This document shows, one piece after another, positions 16,530-25,695 of a stretch of 64,000 nucleotides of DNA. The position numbers and the translations under genes are program-made. The notes under the pieces are model-generated. The model searched no databases and was not told the DNA's origin. It saw only the letters and a program-made list of their open reading frames with translations. Within the stretch, counting starts at the first letter, position 1; each line of letters begins with the position of its first letter. The stretch comes from Clostridium_AM tanneri (GTDB lineage Bacteria; Bacillota; Clostridia; Clostridiales; Clostridiaceae). The stretch spans positions 157,262 through 221,261 of the forward strand of contig NZ_JARUJP010000004.1 of the NCBI RefSeq assembly GCF_033659955.1, read 5' to 3'.

Positions 16530-16866
16530 GTAAATTTATGCGACACAAAGAGGGGCTTAGAAATTAGACTTGGCAGTCTGTGTATACGGGCAGTTATGCT
16601 GTCGCATAGATTTTATGTGTGATGACGGGTATAATAAAACTTTTGGCTGCACTAAAAACAGGTGCGTAGGTAGAGATATACTGCGTAGAAAGCTTCGAAT
16701 AAGGGTTAGAAGGTCTTATGCTGGCGATTTCGAAAATATTAACTTAAACTCAGCTTTCTCAGAAAGCATTGAGTTTGAGTTCATTTTCGAAGTTGAGGGA
16801 GCATTAGACCTTCTTCCCAAAGTGAGGGCTTTCAAGTAGTATACCTCTACTTAACACACCGGTGTT
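16530..16866 (+). ncRNA. Unidentified long structured element (RNA candidate)
   Basis: Almost the whole stretch folds. An 11-bp helix (16535-16545 with 16600-16610) encloses a small hairpin AGACT-TGGC-AGTCT (16566-16579). A rod follows: 16671-16685 pairs with 16839-16853, GAAAGC 16687-16692 with GCTTTC 16828-16833, and a 107-nt hairpin 16708-16814 whose arms share blocks of 9, 5, 9, about 9 and 7 bp. The sequence is visibly richer in G and C than its surroundings. Counting G-U pairs slightly favours the plus strand as the transcript, but strand is uncertain. It is not tmRNA, RNase P RNA, SRP RNA or any riboswitch that I recognise. A MITE-like DNA element is the main alternative. Confidence 0.55.
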
Positions 16867-16900
16867 CAGTGCTTCAAGTTTTTGTGCTGCATCATAATCT

Positions 16901-17710
16901 TTATTCCACTCTGATAATCTCCGCATTCTCTAAAGCACTGTAATGTGTGTACCCACCTATATGCAGAGGAGTATCTCCAAGCTCAGGGTCTACCTTCATA
17001 CCTCCAAGGCAGGGATAACTGTGCCAGAACTTAGCTACAGATTTCTTTGCTTCTTCCCCCAGTCTAGTTCCTATAAGGTGTTTTGCTATATTATAACCAT
17101 TACCACAGGGTGCAGAAATTATAACCTTTGCATCAACAATTATGTCTTCTTTATCTACCAAAAGTTTAAATTTGGGTTTACCTAGTTTAAACTCATCAAT
17201 AAATTCATTAATTATAGGGAATTTACCATAATTCAAAGTACAGAAGGGTTTTGGAAAAGCATATTCTAGTCCATATTTATTACATTCTTCTATAACTAAC
17301 TCTCTAGTCCATTTTGACACCCAATCTCCACTTTCAGAAGGAGCCATTATAGCTTTTCCACCGCTCTCTTTTACAAGTCTGGGAATTTCTACTAATATAT
17401 CTTGATGAACTCCAATAATTACTGCTAAATCATGCTCCTCAAATTTTTCAGGTAGGTATTTTAAAGGATCATCTTCAAAAAGTTGATAAAAATCCGGAAG
17501 ATACACCACTTGAGAAATGCTGTCCTTAAAATTCAAATTATACTTTCCTCTGCACCAAACACATTCCTTACCACATAAAGTACAGACTTCTTTAACATTT
17601 TTTAAATGTGGTACAAATTTTGTATTTGCAAATCTAGTATCAGTCTTCATATAAAACTCATTTTCTGGTAACCTATCACTTTTTTCAGAACAAATTATCA
17701 ATAGTTTCAT
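16901..17710 (-). CDS. DUF166 (DfsP-type) protein
   Basis: A 269-aa soluble protein of the DUF166 family, members of which include selenoproteins called DfsP. The Cys cluster CTLCGKECVWCRGKYN is near residues 43-58 and would bind metal or act in redox chemistry; here all positions are Cys, with no in-frame TGA. The C-terminal part has ISAPCGNGYNIAKHLIG and HSYPCLGG. Function is not established. It is transcribed toward the DUF3786 gene with the structured element between them. Shine-Dalgarno GGGGGCG. Confidence 0.75.
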   Translation of the reverse strand: MKLLIICSEKSDRLPENEFYMKTDTRFANTKFVPHLKNVKEVCTLCGKECVWCRGKYNLNFKDSISQVVYLPDFYQLFEDDPLKYLPEKFEEHDLAVIIGVHQDILVEIPRLVKESGGKAIMAPSESGDWVSKWTRELVIEECNKYGLEYAFPKPFCTLNYGKFPIINEFIDEFKLGKPKFKLLVDKEDIIVDAKVIISAPCGNGYNIAKHLIGTRLGEEAKKSVAKFWHSYPCLGGMKVDPELGDTPLHIGGYTHYSALENAEIIRVE

Positions 17711-17788
17711 TTTTTCGCCCCCATAAATTAATATAATTCCTATTTATCATCTAGTTATTTATTAGTCAATTGTCATACAAACAAGAAG

Positions 17789-17869
17789 TAAGTATATATA
17801 CTTATTTCACTTTAATCCTATAAAACTATTATACTAAAACTATTTCAAAAACTCTGTAACACTTGTTAC
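17789..17869 (-). promoter_or_regulatory. Promoter region of the DUF166 gene with two palindromes
   Basis: A minus-strand TATAAT is at 17828-17833. A perfect palindrome GTAACA-CT-TGTTAC (17856-17869) lies at the -35 position, where no -35 consensus is seen, and a second, AAGTATATATACTT (17789-17802), lies in the leader. These suggest a regulated promoter. The rest of the 320-nt gap 17711-18030 holds only the MATE-gene terminator. Confidence 0.4.
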
Positions 17870-17990
17870 CATTCATTACTATAATTACCAGGCCAGAAAA
17901 GATTCTGTACTTTAAATAAGCTTTTATACAATAAAATATAATCTTTAACCAAAGTGAATTATTAGAAGGGATATTTATTGAATAAAAATA

Positions 17991-18019
17991 AAATAGGTAG
18001 CAATCTTAACTACCTATTT
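17991..18019 (-). terminator. Terminator of the MATE gene
   Basis: Perfect 10-bp stem AAATAGGTAG / CTACCTATTT with a 9-nt loop, followed on the minus strand by a T-rich tail. Confidence 0.85.
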
Positions 18020-18030
18020 AGGAAACCATG

Positions 18031-19365
18031 TTACTTTTTCTCTATTCTTCTTTCAAAACAGATAAACATAAGTATAGCATCAATTCCCCACTGAATTACT
18101 GTAACCCACCATACATATATAATTGAAAGCTTTAAAATATAGATAAAATAAAATATTAGAGGCAGTCTTATTAGCCAGCTGGTAGCTAAGGATATAAAAA
18201 ATGGATTTTTAGTATCTCCTGAGCCCTTTAATGCTCCTGCAAATACTGATGAAAGGGCTATAGTTGGTTGTTCAAAAGCACCAATAAATAAGCATAGGGA
18301 TGCTATATATATTAGTTTTATCTCTTCCTCTCCAACAAATAAATTGACCAAAAAGCTAGGCATTAGAAGAAATATAACTGCAAAAACAGACATCATTGCC
18401 ACTGCCCCTAAGGCACAGGCATAAGTATATTCCTTTGCCTCCTTATAATTTTTTTCTCCAATTTTAATTCCTACTAAGGTTGTTGCAGCAACTCCAAATC
18501 CCATACCAGGCATGAAAGAAATAGACTCTACAGTATTGGCAATTTGATTAGCAGCAAAGGCTACGGTACCTGCTCTCATTATAATAAAGGTACATAATAA
18601 TCTGCTGACGCTAAAGGCCCCATCTTCCATAATTGAAGGTATAGAAAGTCCAAATAACTTCTTAACCTTGTCCATCTTCATTGATAGTATATACTTTAAT
18701 CTAACTTTAATTTTTGACTTAAAGATTAAGTATAAGAATATAAAAATAAAGCCAATAAATTGTGAAATTACAGAAGCTATAGCTGAACCTAATATACCTA
18801 ATTCTGGTGTTATAACTCCAAAAATCAGAATATAATCTAAACTTAACTTGATTAAAGTCACTAATACAGATATCTTAAAAGGTGTATATGTATTTCCGTA
18901 ACTTCTTAATATAGAACTAATCACATTTATCATCATGTTAAAAAATATTGCTATTACAGTAATTCTCATAAAAATATCGCCTAAGACAAGTATCCCTCCT
19001 CTAGCTCCACCTAAAAACAATATCTGCTCACTAAATGTGAATAGCACATAACAAATAGTGATGGCTAGGCAAATTCCTGACAAAAATCCTATAGAAGCAT
19101 ATTCCTCAGCGGCCTTTGTATCTTTTGCTCCTATACTCCTTGACACATAGGAAGCTATGCCAATACAGAGCCCTGCCCCTATGAAGATATTAACACAGGC
19201 ATATAATATCTCCGTACTTAAGCCTACTATGCTTAAGGCTTTATTTCCACCATAATTTCCAATCATCATGGTATCGAAAATGGACATTAAGGTATATACT
19301 GTTGCTTCACCTACTGCTGGAAGAGAAATATCTAAAACTTCTTTTATTGCTTTTTTACTAATCAT
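18031..19365 (-). CDS. MATE-family efflux transporter
   Basis: A 444-aa membrane protein with twelve predicted spans in two repeats of six, typical of MATE (multidrug and toxic compound extrusion) antiporters that use Na+ or H+. Conserved elements include DTMMIGNYGG near residue 30 and the repeat-two motif ANQIANTVESISFMPGMGFGVAATTLVG. Start ATG has GGAG at 8 nt. It stands alone with its own terminator; substrate unknown. Confidence 0.9.
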   Translation of the reverse strand: MISKKAIKEVLDISLPAVGEATVYTLMSIFDTMMIGNYGGNKALSIVGLSTEILYACVNIFIGAGLCIGIASYVSRSIGAKDTKAAEEYASIGFLSGICLAITICYVLFTFSEQILFLGGARGGILVLGDIFMRITVIAIFFNMMINVISSILRSYGNTYTPFKISVLVTLIKLSLDYILIFGVITPELGILGSAIASVISQFIGFIFIFLYLIFKSKIKVRLKYILSMKMDKVKKLFGLSIPSIMEDGAFSVSRLLCTFIIMRAGTVAFAANQIANTVESISFMPGMGFGVAATTLVGIKIGEKNYKEAKEYTYACALGAVAMMSVFAVIFLLMPSFLVNLFVGEEEIKLIYIASLCLFIGAFEQPTIALSSVFAGALKGSGDTKNPFFISLATSWLIRLPLIFYFIYILKLSIIYVWWVTVIQWGIDAILMFICFERRIEKK

Positions 19366-19589
19366 ACTTACTCCGCCTTCTATACTTTAGAATTCTAACC
19401 GTTAAAATACATCCTTGTTTAAATATATTAATTCAGTAGTGATTTTAATATATTTTTATACAGTAAATTTTCTTAAGTACCTTTAACTCTTTCAGTAAAA
19501 TTTAATTTACACCAAAATCATAGTACTGAATATTATAGTATCGAAATGAAAGAAGAATACTTTTTGGTATATATCAGGGGAGGATAAAA

Positions 19590-21686
19590 TTGGATAAGCT
19601 TACATTTATACATTCAATAAAGTCAAAAATAATTTTAGCCATTGCAATTACATCTATCATAGTATGTACTATAATTAGTGGCTATCTACAAACCAAAAAC
19701 ACAAACTCCCTACGAGAAGAAATTAAACAAAAGCTTATATTAATGGGGGAAAATAATAAAAATAAGTATGATAAAACTCTCTCAGATGTGGAAAACTCCG
19801 TTAACTTTCTTACTAACACTCTAGTCTCCACTATGGATGTTAACAAAATGATCTCTGATACTCTTTATCTGGAGAATTATACTAATCTTAATGAAAACAT
19901 TATAAAAGAGGCTACCAAAAATACTAAGGGCAGCATGGGAACCTATCTTTTTCTAAATCCTGATATCTTCGGGAATCAAAAGGGTATATGGTATGCAGAT
20001 ACTGATGGTAAAGGTACTCTTAATAAACAGCAGCTAACGGATATATCCCAATATGATAAGTCTGATAGAGAGCATGTAGGTTGGTATTATGAACCTATAA
20101 ACGCTGGTAAAGGTGTGTGGCTACATCCCTATCTTAATAAAAACATCAACAAATATATGATTTCCTATGTATCACCTATATATAAAGATGATAAAACCAT
20201 AGGAGTACTAGGTATGGATATTCTTTTTGATGACTTATTCGGCAGCATTAAAGAAACAAAAATATATAATTCTGGCTATATCTCTTTACTTGATTCAAAT
20301 TATAATTTTTTAATTGATCCCAAGTTAACCGAAAAGGATAACCTTAAAACTTTGGATAACGGTAGTCATAAATTTATCATTGATGATATGGAGAAAAACA
20401 ATATAGGAATTGCACAATCAACCTTTGATGGAGTAAGTAAATATATAATCTACGCAAAACTAAGTAATGGTTTTAGACTTTATATGCCAGTTACTAAGTC
20501 CGAGTGTTTTTCAAGTATTAGTAGTTCCACTAGGAATGTAATATTGTTATCTGCTGTAATGGTAGTACTAAGTATTTTCATAGCATTATTTATTAGTGCT
20601 ATGATTACAAAACCTATAAATAAGCTAACAAAACTAATTGAAAAAACATCCCAGTTAAATTTAACTAATAGTGGAGAGTATAATTCATTACTGAAGCTTA
20701 GAGATGAAACTGGAATCATGGCAAAGGCAACTATTGACACTAATTATATTCTTAGCAAATTGATATCAAATATTAAAGTAGTGTCGGACAATGCCTATTC
20801 TAATTCCAATGAACTTTCAAATACTATTGCTGAGACTACTAAATCAATCGAAGGTGTTGCCAAAGGTACTAATGACCTAGCAGAGGGAATTTCAAGTCTT
20901 GCAAAAAATATAAGCGAAAGTGCAGATAATCTTAATGATTTATCCGAAAGTATAAATGCCGTTGTTACTAGCTCAAATAACGTTAAGGAATATGCTAAAA
21001 ATACCGAAACAACTACAGAAAATGGATTAAGTGCAATGAATAGACTAAAGGAAGCTATAAACCAAACCACTAGTGCATCTGAAATGGTATCTAATAAAAT
21101 AGTCTCACTGGACAGCAAATCAGAAGGAATAAGAAAGATAATTGACACTATCAAATCAATTGCTGAACAAGTGAATTTGTTATCTTTAAATGCAGCCATA
21201 GAGGCAGCAAGAGCAGGTAAAGCAGGCTCTGGATTTGCTGTTGTAGCAGAAGAGATAAGAAAACTAGCAAGTGAGACATCAAACTCTACCAGAGAAATTG
21301 AAAATATAATTGATGAAGTTAGACATGAGATAGAAGGCACCAAAACTTTAATCCTTAATACAAAAACCTTTGCTTGTAACACAAATTCCATTTCCGACGA
21401 AAGCTTATCAGCCTTTAATGAAATAAAAAAATCAGTGGATATTATAAACAGCTCTATAGATGACCTAACTAATGAAATTAGTAGTATGAATAAGAAAAAA
21501 GCTGAAGTTATAAAAGCTACAGAAGAGATCTCTTCTATTTCTGAACAATCAGCAGCTACCACGGAAGAAATATCATCATCAGTTCAAGAACAATCAGCAA
21601 ATATGTCTCAAATATCTAATGCTTCAGCAAAACTTAAAGATATCTCAATTGAACTAAAAAATCTAGTTAGTAAGTTTATTGTATAA
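19590..21686 (+). CDS. Methyl-accepting chemotaxis protein
   Basis: A 698-aa chemoreceptor. An N-terminal membrane span (about 12-32), an extracellular double-Cache type sensor (about 35-300, with GKGVWLHPYLNKN and MISYVSPIYKDD), a second span (about 318-340), a HAMP domain, and a cytoplasmic signalling coiled coil with the highly conserved hairpin EQVNLLSLNAAIEAARAGKA. It signals ligand binding to CheA. No other chemotaxis gene is nearby. It starts with TTG at 19590, 6 nt after GGGGAGG. Confidence 0.95.
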   Translation: MDKLTFIHSIKSKIILAIAITSIIVCTIISGYLQTKNTNSLREEIKQKLILMGENNKNKYDKTLSDVENSVNFLTNTLVSTMDVNKMISDTLYLENYTNLNENIIKEATKNTKGSMGTYLFLNPDIFGNQKGIWYADTDGKGTLNKQQLTDISQYDKSDREHVGWYYEPINAGKGVWLHPYLNKNINKYMISYVSPIYKDDKTIGVLGMDILFDDLFGSIKETKIYNSGYISLLDSNYNFLIDPKLTEKDNLKTLDNGSHKFIIDDMEKNNIGIAQSTFDGVSKYIIYAKLSNGFRLYMPVTKSECFSSISSSTRNVILLSAVMVVLSIFIALFISAMITKPINKLTKLIEKTSQLNLTNSGEYNSLLKLRDETGIMAKATIDTNYILSKLISNIKVVSDNAYSNSNELSNTIAETTKSIEGVAKGTNDLAEGISSLAKNISESADNLNDLSESINAVVTSSNNVKEYAKNTETTTENGLSAMNRLKEAINQTTSASEMVSNKIVSLDSKSEGIRKIIDTIKSIAEQVNLLSLNAAIEAARAGKAGSGFAVVAEEIRKLASETSNSTREIENIIDEVRHEIEGTKTLILNTKTFACNTNSISDESLSAFNEIKKSVDIINSSIDDLTNEISSMNKKKAEVIKATEEISSISEQSAATTEEISSSVQEQSANMSQISNASAKLKDISIELKNLVSKFIV

Positions 21687-21713
21687 TTAGAAAAGTCTAT
21701 AAGACAAAAAACT

Positions 21714-21752
21714 CAAGGGTTGTTCTAAAGTTCATTATTAGAACAACCCTTG
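21714..21752. terminator. Convergent terminator, chemoreceptor / recQ
   Basis: A perfect 15-bp stem CAAGGGTTGTTCTAA / TTAGAACAACCCTTG with a 9-nt loop and T-rich flank, serving both strands. Confidence 0.9.
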
Positions 21753-21788
21753 AAGTAATATTTTTATATCTAAAGCGTAAGTATACTA

Positions 21789-23957
21789 CTAATTATTACC
21801 TTTAACTTTACAAATAACCGCCTTTATAGAAGTATAGCTAACTTCTTCTGGAAGAGCTTCTTTTATTATTTTTAACCTTTTCGCCCCTACCTTCTCAATT
21901 GCCTCTACTATAAGTTTTTCATGTCCTTCAGGTATCAATGAGTTTAAATCTACTTCTAATCCTTCTAAGGCACATCTCATTATGTGGTCTTCCACTGTAG
22001 TAAATTTCATATCTCTTTCCTCTGATATTTGTTTTAGACTCTTACCCTCCTTATACATGTTTAAGGTTATAATATGACTTGGTACATCACTCTTCTTTAG
22101 TGAATTTTTACTAATGTCTATTTCATTTTTTGATTTATTTTCTAAGTTGTCTATGTGTATTTTTCCACTCATACCTTTTATTCCGTGGTCTGCAGTATAT
22201 TCTACAATAGTCTTTAAAAAGTCCTCTCCATACTTTTTAAGCTTAGCTTCCCCTACCCCTTTTATGTTCAGCATAGCTTCTTCATCTATTGGATAGTATT
22301 CACTCATTTCACGAAGAGTACTATCTGCAAAAATTATGTAAGGAGGAATCATTTCTCTCTCAGAAATACTCTTTCTTACTTCTTTTAATAGAACAAATAG
22401 AGAGTTATCTTTCTCTGCCTTAACTTTTCTTTTTTGTATTCTTTGAAATACCTTTTCTCTGCCTTTAAGTACTTCTACAGCTTTTTCCTTTAATCTAACT
22501 ACCGGAAATTGGCTTTCTGTTAAGAATAAATAGTTATCTGCAATGAGCACATTTATTAAGTCCTTAACTTCCTTTAAGGTATATTCTTTCATAATCCCAT
22601 AGGTTGAAAGCTTGTCAAATCCTAACTCTAAAACTTTTTTATCCTTAGATGCCTTAAGTACTTGAGCAACCATTACTGTACCAAATCTTTGCTGCATTCT
22701 AGCTATACAAGAGAAAATTTTCTGAGCTTCTATGGTTATATCCGTAAGTTCTGTCTCATCTTTGCAATTACTACAGTTATCACAGCCTTCCTCAGTATAC
22801 TCATCTCCAAAGTAGTCTAGGATATACTTTCTTAAACATTTTGTAGTATGGCAATAATCAACCATATCCTGAAGTCTTCTATATTCATTAATTCTTCTTT
22901 CTTCAGAAAATATACTTTGCTCAATTAAAAATTTTTGAAGTATTGTATCTTGTGGTCCAAATAAAAGCACACACTCACTGGGCTCTCCATCTCTACCAGC
23001 ACGGCCAGCTTCTTGGTAGTATGCCTCCATATTTTTAGTAATATTATAGTGTATTACATACCTTACATTTGACTTATCTATCCCCATACCAAAGGCATTG
23101 GTAGCTACAATTATATTTACATTATCATATAAAAAATCTTCCTGTGCCTTTGTTCTTACAGCATCACTTAAGCCAGCATGATATTTAGATACAGCATATC
23201 CTTTATTACTTAAAAGTTCATGAATGCTGTCCACTTCTTTTCTTGTTGCTGCATATACTATTCCTACATCTTTTTTATTATCCTCAATATACTTAAGCAG
23301 GTAGTCTTTTTTATTTTCTCCTCTAATAACAGAAAAAAATAGATTTTGCCTGTCAAAGCCAGTAGCAAATATATTAGGATTTTTTAACTCTAAAAGTCTT
23401 ATTACATCTCCTTTTACCTCTTCTGTAGCTGTAGCTGTAAAAGCTGCTACAATAGGTCTTGGGGAAAGTGATCTAATTAAAGGTGCAATGGCTCTGTAAC
23501 TAGTCCTAAAATCATGTCCCCACTGGGATACACAGTGAGACTCGTCCACTGCCACCATAGAAACAGGCATAGTTCTCAATAATTGGCAGAAGCTATCTGA
23601 CTCCAATCTTTCCGGTGCTACGTACAATAATTTTGTATACCCGCTTACTGCCATAAGTATTCTTTCTTGCACCTCATTTTGATCTAAAGTACTATTTATG
23701 AAAGCCGCCTTTATTCCTATACTATTCAAAGAATCTACTTGATCCTTCATCAAAGAAATTAAAGGAGAAACTACAATAGTTATGCCGCTTAATAATAGTG
23801 CTGGTATCTGATAACATATAGATTTACCAGCCCCCGTTGGCATTATTCCAAAGGTATCCTTACCTGATAATATACTTTCTATAACTTTCTCCTGCCCTTT
23901 TCTAAAGCTGTCATATCCATAGTATCGTTTTAACAGACCTTTTGCATTTTCAAGCAT
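21789..23957 (-). CDS. recQ: ATP-dependent DNA helicase RecQ
   Basis: A 722-aa helicase for recombination and repair. Walker A MPTGAGKSICYQIPALL near residue 45, DESH box followed by CVSQWGHDFR, helicase motif VI YYQEAGRAGRDGEPS, RQC zinc-binding Cys (CLRKYILDYFGD ... CDNCSNC), an HRDC domain (about 515-585) and a C-terminal helix-turn-helix (LNMYKEGKSLKQISEERDM), as in the longer Firmicute RecQ. Start at 23957 is chosen because GGGAGG lies 10 nt before it; a TTG 15 codons upstream would bury that site. Confidence 0.95.
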   Translation of the reverse strand: MLENAKGLLKRYYGYDSFRKGQEKVIESILSGKDTFGIMPTGAGKSICYQIPALLLSGITIVVSPLISLMKDQVDSLNSIGIKAAFINSTLDQNEVQERILMAVSGYTKLLYVAPERLESDSFCQLLRTMPVSMVAVDESHCVSQWGHDFRTSYRAIAPLIRSLSPRPIVAAFTATATEEVKGDVIRLLELKNPNIFATGFDRQNLFFSVIRGENKKDYLLKYIEDNKKDVGIVYAATRKEVDSIHELLSNKGYAVSKYHAGLSDAVRTKAQEDFLYDNVNIIVATNAFGMGIDKSNVRYVIHYNITKNMEAYYQEAGRAGRDGEPSECVLLFGPQDTILQKFLIEQSIFSEERRINEYRRLQDMVDYCHTTKCLRKYILDYFGDEYTEEGCDNCSNCKDETELTDITIEAQKIFSCIARMQQRFGTVMVAQVLKASKDKKVLELGFDKLSTYGIMKEYTLKEVKDLINVLIADNYLFLTESQFPVVRLKEKAVEVLKGREKVFQRIQKRKVKAEKDNSLFVLLKEVRKSISEREMIPPYIIFADSTLREMSEYYPIDEEAMLNIKGVGEAKLKKYGEDFLKTIVEYTADHGIKGMSGKIHIDNLENKSKNEIDISKNSLKKSDVPSHIITLNMYKEGKSLKQISEERDMKFTTVEDHIMRCALEGLEVDLNSLIPEGHEKLIVEAIEKVGAKRLKIIKEALPEEVSYTSIKAVICKVKGNN

Positions 23958-24002
23958 TGAAGCTTTACCTCCCAAATCCATTTCTATATTCATTCTAAAC
24001 AA

Positions 24003-24539
24003 TTATTCTGTTAATTAATCATAAGTATTATTGCTAACTAAAATTTTTTAGTTAAAATACAATAGTTCTAGTATAAAACAAATTTATCATTTATACATCT
24101 CAAAAACTGTTGTAAATAACAAAAATATAGACTAATTCATTTCTTTTATGTTTATATACTTGAATATTTATATTTGTTTTTTGACGAACTTTTGGCGTCA
24201 AATACAAGTATAAACTATAAATAAATCTTTAGAAAGTATCACTTACAGCGTTCCCTTATCTGTTCTTGCAAAATAAAAAGAGCTTGGGTTAACCAAACTC
24301 TTAAAGCTAATATCTTTCTATTATTCACTAAACTTACATAATTTTTTGCTCCATTAACTTTGCCACTAACTAGAGTAAAAGTACAATGAAATCTATATTT
24401 TCTAATTTTTCTAAGATTTTATATACTAATAAACACTTATGTGACATAACTATTCTTCATTTACTCAATATAATAAATTTACAAATTAAAAAGACACCTT
24501 TCTCAGTGCCCTAATATAAGAAGGTCTTATGAAATTTCC
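24003..24539. other. Long intergenic stretch without a supported gene
   Basis: No ORF with a ribosome site. It holds an imperfect stem TTTGACG/CGTCAAA at 24178-24200 and the minus-strand hairpin noted separately at 24274-24302. The remainder is AT-rich with no recognised function. Confidence 0.5.
24274..24302 (-). terminator. Orphan minus-strand terminator-like hairpin
   Basis: Minus-strand stem AAGAG-T-TTGG / CCAA-G-CTCTT with a 5-nt loop followed by TTTTATTTT. No minus-strand gene ends here: the nearest, recQ, begins 300 nt downstream. Confidence 0.5.
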
Positions 24540-24567
24540 TTGAAATTCCTAGAAAACATAGTATAAT
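24540..24567 (+). promoter_or_regulatory. Promoter for the crcB operon
   Basis: TTGAAA (24540-24545), 16-bp spacer, TATAAT (24562-24567). Transcription would start a few nt before the fluoride aptamer. Confidence 0.8.
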
Positions 24568-24572
24568 TAATC

Positions 24573-24651
24573 TAGGTGATGGAGCTCACCTTTAACTGCG
24601 AAAAGCTAATGGCTCCTACTTTAATGTTTTCATTAGAGTAGGGCTTTTTTT
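24573..24651 (+). promoter_or_regulatory. Fluoride riboswitch (crcB motif) with terminator
   Basis: The aptamer matches the known class: GGTGATGGAGCTCACC, then TTTAACTGC, then the conserved AATGGCTCCTAC ending at 24620. The expression platform is the stem CCTACTTTAATG / CATTAGAGTAGG followed by GCTTTTTTT, which overlaps the aptamer's CCTAC, so fluoride binding would block termination. It controls the two crcB genes directly downstream. Confidence 0.97.
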
Positions 24652-24686
24652 GTTGACTAACTTGTAATCAAAAGGAGACTTCTAAT

Positions 24687-25109
24687 ATGAAGAAATATAT
24701 TTTTATAGGTGCAGGAGGCTTTCTAGGCGCCATTATAAGGTTTTGGATTAAAACCACTCCAATTAATAGTTATAAAGAATTCATTCCAATTAATACACTA
24801 TTCATCAATATAACAGGTAGTTTTCTTCTAGCTTTAATAACTGTAACTGCTTTAGAAATTATAAAAATAGATGAGTCACTAAGACTAGGCATATGTACAG
24901 GATTACTAGGTGCTTATACCACCTTTTCTACTATGTGTAAAGAGGCTGTGGAGCTTTTAAGCAAAGGTTACTATTTTTCTTCTTTGTCATACATTACAAA
25001 CTCTGTTGTATTAGGCCTTGCATCAGCGTACCTTGGGGCTGCCGTTGCTAGAGAGCTTATTCCTAAACTTTTTCCAAGCCATGGTAGAAATGACTTAACT
25101 AACCTGTAA
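24687..25109 (+). CDS. crcB1: Fluoride channel subunit CrcB/Fluc (first copy)
   Basis: A 140-aa membrane protein with four spans, carrying the Fluc motifs GAGGFLGAIIRF near the N-terminus, NITGSF and GAYTTFSTMCKEA. It exports fluoride passively. With the adjacent second copy it likely forms an antiparallel heterodimer, as paired Fluc genes do. Controlled by the fluoride riboswitch; Shine-Dalgarno AAAGGAGA. Confidence 0.95.
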   Translation: MKKYIFIGAGGFLGAIIRFWIKTTPINSYKEFIPINTLFINITGSFLLALITVTALEIIKIDESLRLGICTGLLGAYTTFSTMCKEAVELLSKGYYFSSLSYITNSVVLGLASAYLGAAVARELIPKLFPSHGRNDLTNL

Positions 25110-25169
25110 TAGGCACTTATAGAAATGTAAATTTCTTATTATATATCTTTAAGAGATGAGGTAGAGATA

Positions 25170-25547
25170 ATGGAATTTTTGTTAGTAGGTATTGGAGGTA
25201 TCTTCGGTAGCATAACTAGGTTTTCCTTAGGAAAGTTTATTTCCAAGAAGTTGAACTCCTCTTTCCCCTTTGGAACTTTTATCATAAACATTACCGGAGC
25301 TATTTTGCTTGGTATAGTAACCAGTATAGGCTCTAGTAAAAATCTATATATAACTTTAGGTGATGGATTCCTAGGAGCATACACCACCTTTTCTACTTTT
25401 ATGTATGAAGGTTTTAATCTTTTTCAAGGAAAGTCTAAACTAAATGCCTTTGCTTATATATTATGCTCAGTGGTGTTAGGTATAATTGGATATGCTATAG
25501 GTGAAAAGTTAGGATTGTTTCTAAAGTTGTATAATCTTATCTTATGA
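25170..25547 (+). CDS. crcB2: Fluoride channel subunit CrcB/Fluc (second copy)
   Basis: A 125-aa Fluc protein with four spans and motifs GIGGIFGSITRF, NITGAI and GAYTTFSTFMYEG. It lies 60 nt after crcB1 in the same transcript, with GAGG before the ATG. Pairing of two slightly different copies is the usual arrangement for heterodimeric channels. Confidence 0.95.
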   Translation: MEFLLVGIGGIFGSITRFSLGKFISKKLNSSFPFGTFIINITGAILLGIVTSIGSSKNLYITLGDGFLGAYTTFSTFMYEGFNLFQGKSKLNAFAYILCSVVLGIIGYAIGEKLGLFLKLYNLIL

Positions 25548-25592
25548 CCATATTCATTAATCCACAATTATTCATTATTACTGATAATGTTA

Positions 25593-25680
25593 TAGAAAGC
25601 AATTGTCCAGAAGAGGACTTTCTTCCCATAAGGGTGACTTTTAACCACTTTACCTCTACTGGACATACAATTACTTTCTA
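25593..25680. repeat. Long imperfect inverted repeat in a convergent gap
   Basis: About 22 bp pair in the arms: TAGAAAG, AATTGT, CCAG and AGAGG against CCTCT, CTGG, ACAATT and CTTTCTA, with small bulges. It lies between crcB2 and the YitT gene, so it may act as a terminator for both, though no T-run follows. Confidence 0.55.
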
Positions 25681-25695
25681 TCATACTATATACTT

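Noticed and set aside
16570..16839. Plus-strand 89-codon ORF within the structured element
   Set aside because: No Shine-Dalgarno, atypical composition (many Cys and Arg), and its frame is explained by the GC-richer paired RNA or DNA structure.
20795..21562. 255-codon minus-strand ORF opposite the chemoreceptor
   Set aside because: The coiled-coil gene leaves the antisense frame open; the ATPase and MCP motifs are on the plus strand.
24519..24531. 13-mer AGAAGGTCTTATG shared with the hairpin arm at 16708-16720
   Set aside because: No similarity on either side, and exact 13-mers recur by chance in 64 kb of AT-rich DNA.
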